From Thiomicrorhabdus sp. zzn3 (GTDB lineage: Bacteria; Pseudomonadota; Gammaproteobacteria; Thiomicrospirales; Thiomicrospiraceae): a stretch of 64,000 bases of DNA. This document shows, one piece after another, positions 59,416 through 64,000 of the stretch. The stretch is from the NCBI RefSeq assembly GCF_029767755.1, contig NZ_JARUQS010000001.1, positions 992,001-1,056,000 on the forward strand, read 5' to 3'. A model generated the notes under the pieces. It did not search any database, was not told the origin of the DNA, and saw only the letters and a program-made list of their open reading frames with translations. Within the stretch, counting starts at the first letter, position 1. The number at the start of each line of letters is the position of its first letter. The translations under genes and the position numbers were made by a program.

Positions 59416-61266
59416 TCAGGCCTTCACAGGAGAGTTCAGCGTTAACCATTCTGAACAGGCCTGTCCACTTTGAACAAGCTGAACCCGATCTTTTACCGCA
59501 GGATTCAATTGAATAACGGTTTCGCGCAACTCATCACGCCGGAAATAGTGACAGCGCCAAACAACCGTCTCCTCGGCAGCTGGATTCATCCGCTTTAATT
59601 GCTTTTCAATGGCTGACGCACTCCCTGTTTTCAGACCGTTGATTGCCACTATTTCATCGCCAGCCGCCAAGCCTGCTTGATACGCTGGCTGACCATGCCA
59701 AACATGCGTTAGCTTGACAGTTTGATGTTCACTGTCAGCCAAATTTGCTCCCAAGTGGCTTGCCAATGGCGGCGTTGCGTTTTCTCCACCCAGATCCTTT
59801 AAACCGACTGCGGGGCGCAATTCAAATTCAATATTTTCCCCGTCAAACAATTCAGCAAACGGCAGGTCTTCGGTGCCGTACAAATAGCGTTCAAAAAAGT
59901 GATCTAATTCAACACCGGTGACCTGAGAACAAAGACGTTCAATTTCGTATTCCTCAAGGCCCTGTCCAGTCTGGCCGTAATGATGCCACAGGTGCAGTAG
60001 CACATCATCCAAAGAGTGCTGATGGCCCGTTTGCTGACGAATGGTTAAATCCAAGGCCAAGGCGATCAGGCTTCCCTTGGTGTAATAACTGATAATCGCG
60101 TTCGGCGCGTTTTCGTCCTGCTGGTAAAACTTGGTCCACGCCAACCAGCTTGATTCCGCAACCGACTGTTTGAAACGTCCCGGCATGCGATAGACACGCG
60201 TCATCTGCTGGGCGAGCAACTGCAAATATTTTTTCTGATCAATCAATCCTGCTCTGAGCAAGATCAACGCGTCATAATAAGAAGTCACCCCCTCAAACCA
60301 CCACAACTGGTTGCTGTAAGCCGGTTCCCGAAGGTCACTCTGTTGAAATACCTTAGGCTGAATGCGTTTTACATTCCATAAATGGAAATATTCGTGGCTA
60401 CACAACTCCAAAAACTGAATATACTCATCCGTCGCTTCCGTCATGCCATGATAGGGCAAATCATCACGTGAACAGATCAGCGCAGTTGAGTTTCGGTGTT
60501 CCAACCCACCATAATCACTCCCCGTCACCATCACTTGAAACAGGTAATTGTCCATCGGTGCCGGCTCGCCAAACAGCTTGATCTCGGTTTCACAGATTTT
60601 GATTAAATCCTGCTTAAGGCGTTCAACATCACACTCAAACTGACCGCTTAACACCATGGTATGGGGCACGCCACACGCATCAAAATGAATCTCTTGATAG
60701 GTTCCCATTTCGACCGGATAATCGATTAAAGCGTCATAGTCTTCCGCGCAATAGAGACCGAACCCGAATTCATCCGTATCCACTTTAGGCAGACCCGTCG
60801 CCACTTTCCAGGCCTGCTTACGGCAGAACGCATTCGCCTCAATCGACACAAAACAGGGCAGGTCGCGCAGACCATCCACCGCCAGAAAGACCGATGTGCC
60901 GTTAAAAAAGCCATGGGTTTCATCAAAGTGCGCCCCGCGCACGGACAGATCCCAGGCGTAAACCTGATAGCACACCTCTACGGGCTGGCCATTACTTTCA
61001 AATTCCCACGTCGATTTATCAACCGCATTGACAGGGACCCGCTCTTCAAGCTGCTCACCGTTCAGATTAAACACTTCGACACTAATGACATGTTTGGCGA
61101 AATCCCGAATCAAGTAACTTCCGGGAATCCAATTTGGCAGTGACAAGCTTTGTACTGGCTGCTTAGGCTGAGGGATCCGTAAACGAACTTCATAGAGATG
61201 CCCTTTAGGATCAGCAGGTGTTAAGGTATAACGAATGGAAGGGGAACTATGCATCATTGAACTCAT
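59416..61266 (-). CDS. M61-family (glycyl aminopeptidase-like) metallopeptidase with PDZ domain
   Basis: The 616-residue protein has an N-terminal beta domain (LPNWIPGSYLIRDFAKHV), the zinc site CSHEYFHLWNVKR near residue 285 and LWWFEGVTSYYDALIL, then a helical region and a C-terminal PDZ domain (about residues 525-580, GQPAYQAGLAAGDEIVAINGL). This is the standard M61 layout in proteobacteria. No signal peptide is seen, so it is probably cytoplasmic. ATG 61266 and ATG 61257 are both possible starts. Two CAGGCCTG palindromes lie inside it (59456, 60809). Confidence 0.9.
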   Translation of the reverse strand: MSSMMHSSPSIRYTLTPADPKGHLYEVRLRIPQPKQPVQSLSLPNWIPGSYLIRDFAKHVISVEVFNLNGEQLEERVPVNAVDKSTWEFESNGQPVEVCYQVYAWDLSVRGAHFDETHGFFNGTSVFLAVDGLRDLPCFVSIEANAFCRKQAWKVATGLPKVDTDEFGFGLYCAEDYDALIDYPVEMGTYQEIHFDACGVPHTMVLSGQFECDVERLKQDLIKICETEIKLFGEPAPMDNYLFQVMVTGSDYGGLEHRNSTALICSRDDLPYHGMTEATDEYIQFLELCSHEYFHLWNVKRIQPKVFQQSDLREPAYSNQLWWFEGVTSYYDALILLRAGLIDQKKYLQLLAQQMTRVYRMPGRFKQSVAESSWLAWTKFYQQDENAPNAIISYYTKGSLIALALDLTIRQQTGHQHSLDDVLLHLWHHYGQTGQGLEEYEIERLCSQVTGVELDHFFERYLYGTEDLPFAELFDGENIEFELRPAVGLKDLGGENATPPLASHLGANLADSEHQTVKLTHVWHGQPAYQAGLAAGDEIVAINGLKTGSASAIEKQLKRMNPAAEETVVWRCHYFRRDELRETVIQLNPAVKDRVQLVQSGQACSEWLTLNSPVKA

Positions 61267-61559
61267 AAATAACCACTATGATTTGAATTAGATGTAACAA
61301 CATTTTCTTTTATCAGATTCATTTAATCGGGTATTAAATCACAGCTGTAAGCCGAGTTCACGAACACCGCCGAGCTTTTGTCAGCAACCCGTGTGATTTA
61401 AGGCTCGAACGTTTATAATATCCCTCTTTAATGGATGGTGTCTCGAAATCCCAACATAATAGCTGCATATAATGGCTGAATAATGGCTTCGAGTTCATCA
61501 CCATATTGCTCACATTAATCAGCAACTTGCACAGAACCTAAACGAATAAGGAAACTTTT
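61267..61559. other. 293-bp divergent gap with inverted repeat upstream of gltX
   Basis: No gene seen. A perfect 10-bp inverted repeat, TTAAATCACA (61334-61343) and TGTGATTTAA (61392-61401), is separated by 48 bp. A TATAAT at 61414-61419 and another near 61466 are candidate gltX -10 elements. Confidence 0.5.
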
Positions 61560-62972
61560 GTGATTCGTACTCGATTTGCGCCCAGCCCAACAGGCTACCT
61601 CCACATTGGTGGCGTTAGAACCGCCTTGTTTTCCTGGCTATACGCTAAAAAACTCGGTGGTGAATTCATTCTCAGAATTGAAGACACTGACCTGGAACGT
61701 TCCACCGAAGAATCAGTCAATGCCATTCTGGAAGGCATGAGCTGGCTGGGGCTCGATTACGATGACGGACCGTTTTATCAGACCCATCGCTTCGAACGCT
61801 ACAAAGAAGTCATCGACCTTCTGTTTGAAAAAGGCCTGGCTTATTACTGCTATGCCACACCGGAAGAACTGGATGCCATGCGCGAGGCGCAAAAAGCCGC
61901 CGGCGAAAAACCGCGTTACGACGGACGCTATCGTGATTTTGACGGCGAGCCGCCGGAAGGGGTCAAACCGGTTATTCGCTTTAAAAATCCCACCGATGGT
62001 GAAGTTGTGATTGAAGATATGGTCAAAGGCCGTGTTGTCATCGCCAACCGTGAACTGGATGATCTGATCATTGCGCGTTCAGATGGCACCCCGACCTATA
62101 ACCTAACGGTTGTGGTAGACGACTGGGATATGGGCATTACCCACGTTATCCGTGGTGATGACCACCTCAACAACACCCCGCGTCAAATCAACCTGTATAA
62201 AGCTATTGGCGCTGAAGTGCCTAAATTTGCCCACATTCCAATGGTATTGGGAGAAGATGGCAGCCGCCTTTCCAAGCGTCACGGAGCGGTCAGCGTGCTG
62301 CAATATAAAGAAGAAGGCTATCTTCCGGAAGCGCTGCTGAACTACCTGGTGCGCCTAGGGTGGTCTTATAAAGATCAGGAAATCTTCAGTATTGACCAAA
62401 TGATTGAATTCTTCGACTTGGATGCCGTCAACAGCGCGCCATCGACGTTTAACGCGCCTAAGCTGACCTGGATTAACGAACAACACATCAAGTCTGCACC
62501 AGCAGAACACCTGTCACGCCACCTTGCGCCGTTTATGACCGAACGAGGCTGCGATCTTTCTCAGGGTCCAGATTTAGCTCTAGTCGCCAACCTGCTGCGT
62601 GAACGTGCCAAAACCTTTATCGAGATGGCGGATGCAGCAGGCTATTTCTATCAAGACTTTGAAGAGTTTGAAGCCGGGGCCGCCAAAAAGCATCTGCGTC
62701 CAGTGGCAGAAGACCCCCTGAAACTCTTATTAACCAAGCTTGAAGCGCTGGATGAGTGGAATGCCCAGGCGATCCACCATGAAATCAATGCCACCGCTGA
62801 AGAACTTGAAGTCGGTATGGGTAAGGTAGGCATGCCGCTACGCGTGGCCATCACTGGAGGTGGGCATTCACCGGCCATTGACGCCACTGCGGAGTTAATC
62901 GGCAAACCGCGTTGTCTGAAACGCATTCAGATGGCATTGGACTTTATTGAAACCCGTAAGGAAAATCCGTAA
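61560..62972 (+). CDS. gltX: Glutamyl-tRNA synthetase
   Basis: Charges tRNA-Glu. At 470 residues it is of the standard GltX type. The HIGH motif is [19 protein letters not shown] and the KMSKS equivalent is [14 protein letters not shown]. The start is GTG 61560 with AAGGAAAC seven bases upstream, giving the conserved [11 protein letters not shown] at once. The tRNA operon downstream contains two tRNA-Glu genes, its substrate, although a terminator and a separate promoter lie between. Confidence 0.97.
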   Translation: MIRTRFAPSPTGYLHIGGVRTALFSWLYAKKLGGEFILRIEDTDLERSTEESVNAILEGMSWLGLDYDDGPFYQTHRFERYKEVIDLLFEKGLAYYCYATPEELDAMREAQKAAGEKPRYDGRYRDFDGEPPEGVKPVIRFKNPTDGEVVIEDMVKGRVVIANRELDDLIIARSDGTPTYNLTVVVDDWDMGITHVIRGDDHLNNTPRQINLYKAIGAEVPKFAHIPMVLGEDGSRLSKRHGAVSVLQYKEEGYLPEALLNYLVRLGWSYKDQEIFSIDQMIEFFDLDAVNSAPSTFNAPKLTWINEQHIKSAPAEHLSRHLAPFMTERGCDLSQGPDLALVANLLRERAKTFIEMADAAGYFYQDFEEFEAGAAKKHLRPVAEDPLKLLLTKLEALDEWNAQAIHHEINATAEELEVGMGKVGMPLRVAITGGGHSPAIDATAELIGKPRCLKRIQMALDFIETRKENP

Positions 62973-63013
62973 GGCTCGATTAAGTTTTTTACCTGAACGC
63001 TATATCAATTCAT

Positions 63014-63040
63014 AAAAGAGGACCTTGCGTCCTCTTTTTT
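63014..63040 (+). terminator. Terminator after gltX
   Basis: Perfect stem AAAAGAGGAC (63014-63023) / GTCCTCTTTT (63029-63038) with a five-base loop and a T run to 63040. Confidence 0.9.
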
Positions 63041-63190
63041 ATGTTCAGACTTAAGCCATTTTTAAATTTGTAATCGGTCAAAAATGATTGGCGTGCCGTT
63101 TGATTTTTAACCTGGCTTGCCAAAAATCAAATGCTTAGCGAGCAAACACACAAAATGTCAAAAAAGTATCATATTTTTTCATCTAAAGGC

Positions 63191-63218
63191 TTGACCGCGC
63201 CAACCATATCTATATAAT
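63191..63218 (+). promoter_or_regulatory. Promoter of the tRNA operon
   Basis: TTGACC (63191-63196) and TATAAT (63213-63218) at 16-bp spacing, 20 bp before the mature tRNA-Ala. Both hexamers are near consensus, as expected of stable-RNA promoters, a class often controlled by DksA. Confidence 0.75.
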
Positions 63219-63237
63219 ACGCATCCATCAGCTCAGG

Positions 63238-63313
63238 GGGGCTATAGCTCAGCTGGGAGAGCGCAACACTGGCAGTGTTGAGGTCAGCGGTTCGATCCCG
63301 CTTAGCTCCACCA
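63238..63313 (+). tRNA. tRNA-Ala (anticodon GGC)
   Basis: 76-nt cloverleaf. Acceptor GGGGCTA pairs with TAGCTCC (one G-U), anticodon stem CAACA/TGTTG with loop CTGGCAG gives anticodon GGC, T arm contains GGTTCGATCCC, and CCA is encoded. Confidence 0.95.
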
Positions 63314-63359
63314 AAAGTTGATAAAAAAGTCCTTGAAAAAGGCAACGCATAACAAATGC

Positions 63360-63435
63360 GTCCCGTTCGTCTAGAGGCCTAGGACACGGCCCTTTCACGG
63401 CTGTAACAGGGGTTCGACTCCCCTACGGGACGCCA
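63360..63435 (+). tRNA. tRNA-Glu (anticodon TTC), copy 1
   Basis: 76-nt cloverleaf. Acceptor GTCCCGT/ACGGGAC, anticodon loop CTTTCAC (TTC), T arm GGGGTTCGACTCCCC, encoded CCA. Identical to the copy at 63699. Confidence 0.95.
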
Positions 63436-63437
63436 CC

Positions 63438-63513
63438 GCGGGAATAGCTCAGTTGGTAGAGCGCAACCTTGCCAAGGTTGAGGTCGCGAGTTCGAGCCTC
63501 GTTTCCCGCTCCA
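63438..63513 (+). tRNA. tRNA-Gly (anticodon GCC)
   Basis: 76-nt cloverleaf. Acceptor GCGGGAA/TTCCCGC, anticodon stem CAACC/GGTTG with loop TTGCCAA (GCC), encoded CCA. It starts only two bases after tRNA-Glu copy 1. Confidence 0.95.
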
Positions 63514-63586
63514 AATTCCTGTTGGATGATTAGAAACAATCGAGTCATCCAATTAAAGTTAGAAGACAGCTAACTTATAAAACGGA

Positions 63587-63686
63587 TTTCGATTTGATTT
63601 TACTTAAGGTCAAGGCGGAGCAAGGGAGTGTATAAACCATACACGACCGAACGACAACGCAGAGATTAAGTCAAAGCAAACGAAAG
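63587..63686 (+). repeat. Long imperfect hairpin in the tRNA spacer
   Basis: Arms of about 20 nt (63587-63607 and 63666-63686) pair with few mismatches around a core ACTTAA/TTAAGT, enclosing a second hairpin with GTGTAT (63628-63633) / ATACAC (63639-63644). It lies in the 185-bp spacer between tRNA-Gly and tRNA-Glu copy 2 and is probably transcribed with them. Confidence 0.6.
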
Positions 63687-63698
63687 CGTCTAAAATTT

Positions 63699-63774
63699 GT
63701 CCCGTTCGTCTAGAGGCCTAGGACACGGCCCTTTCACGGCTGTAACAGGGGTTCGACTCCCCTACGGGACGCCA
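63699..63774 (+). tRNA. tRNA-Glu (anticodon TTC), copy 2
   Basis: Sequence identical over 76 nt to the copy at 63360-63435, including encoded CCA. Confidence 0.95.
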
Positions 63775-63779
63775 TCTAC

Positions 63780-63808
63780 AAAAGCCTGCGACTCTGCAGG
63801 CTTTTTTT
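63780..63808 (+). terminator. Terminator of the tRNA operon
   Basis: Perfect stem AAAAGCCTGC (63780-63789) / GCAGGCTTTT (63796-63805) with a six-base loop and a seven-T run. Confidence 0.92.
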
Positions 63809-64000
63809 ATTTCTAGCCTTTCTTATTTCTGCTTGGTAAACTGAAAACAGTTTAATTTTATACATTCCTGCCTACAACGAAGTAGCTGGCCGGCTGATGT
63901 TTAAAACAACATCTCATTCGTCATCTTACTTATATCCTGACACTTTCCGGTCATAATCATTAGATACAATGCAGTCTCATAGCCTAACTTTAGTCATTCA

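Overview
The window (64 kb, about 47% GC by eye) is chromosomal core DNA of a gammaproteobacterium. Long conserved blocks of gene order (pyrH-frr-uppS-cdsA-rseP-bamA-skp-lpxD-fabZ-lpxA-lpxB-rnhB; accA-tilS-pyrG-kdsA-eno-ftsB; surE-pcm-yqaA-nlpD; zipA-ligA) and complete lipid A, BamA and ZipA genes support this. A CbbY-type phosphatase next to a pentulose-kinase-like gene points to Calvin-cycle metabolism. A sulfur- or hydrogen-oxidising autotroph of the Thiomicrospira/Hydrogenovibrio kind is a reasonable guess, but it is inference. I see no prophage, insertion sequence, CRISPR array or rRNA operon.

Layout. 0.1-11.4 kb: UMP kinase, ribosome recycling and an envelope operon (undecaprenyl-PP and CDP-DAG synthesis, site-2 protease, OMP assembly, lipid A). 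11.5-20.4 kb: mixed single genes (cheV, a Cys-poor ribosomal protein L36, DinG/YoaA helicase, tsaB, universal stress protein, an unknown periplasmic protein, a monoheme cytochrome c, ycaO, a DUF481 outer membrane protein). 20.7-31.2 kb: accA, tilS, pyrG, kdsA, eno, ftsB, Smr protein, surE, pcm, yqaA, nlpD. 31.2-36 kb: alanine/homoserine/threonine genes (alaC, hom, thrC). 36-43.5 kb: an RpfE-like protein, a TDT transporter, recJ, a YqiA esterase, a tiny flagellar-rod-like protein and a two-domain kinase. 43.6-47.1 kb: Cys-poor DksA, CbbY, HopJ-domain protein, FGGY kinase. 47.5-51.1 kb: zipA-ligA-darP. 51.2-58.6 kb: EamA transporter, half-length asparaginase, stand-alone LexA-type peptidase, yciI, yciB, RNase AM, YciO, M50 protease, rluB. 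58.7-63 kb: RNase H, slyX, M61 peptidase, gltX. 63.2-63.8 kb: a four-gene tRNA operon (Ala, Glu, Gly, Glu) with its own promoter and terminator.

Most striking signal: the perfect 8-bp palindrome CAGGCCTG occurs 24 times by my reading, where about one is expected by chance. It lies inside genes (17) and between them (7), with a longer symmetrical preference of roughly GA(A/C)CAGGCCTG(G/T)TC. It looks like a genome-wide iterated palindrome comparable in kind to cyanobacterial HIP1, and nothing in the annotation explains it.

Other points: the MEP-pathway genes dxr, ispD and ispF are missing from both of their usual chromosomal positions; two proteins that normally bind zinc (L36, DksA) are present in Cys-depleted form; a LexA-type protease domain has no DNA-binding domain; a long imperfect hairpin sits between tRNA genes; and a perfect 11-bp hairpin spans the stop codon of the FGGY kinase.
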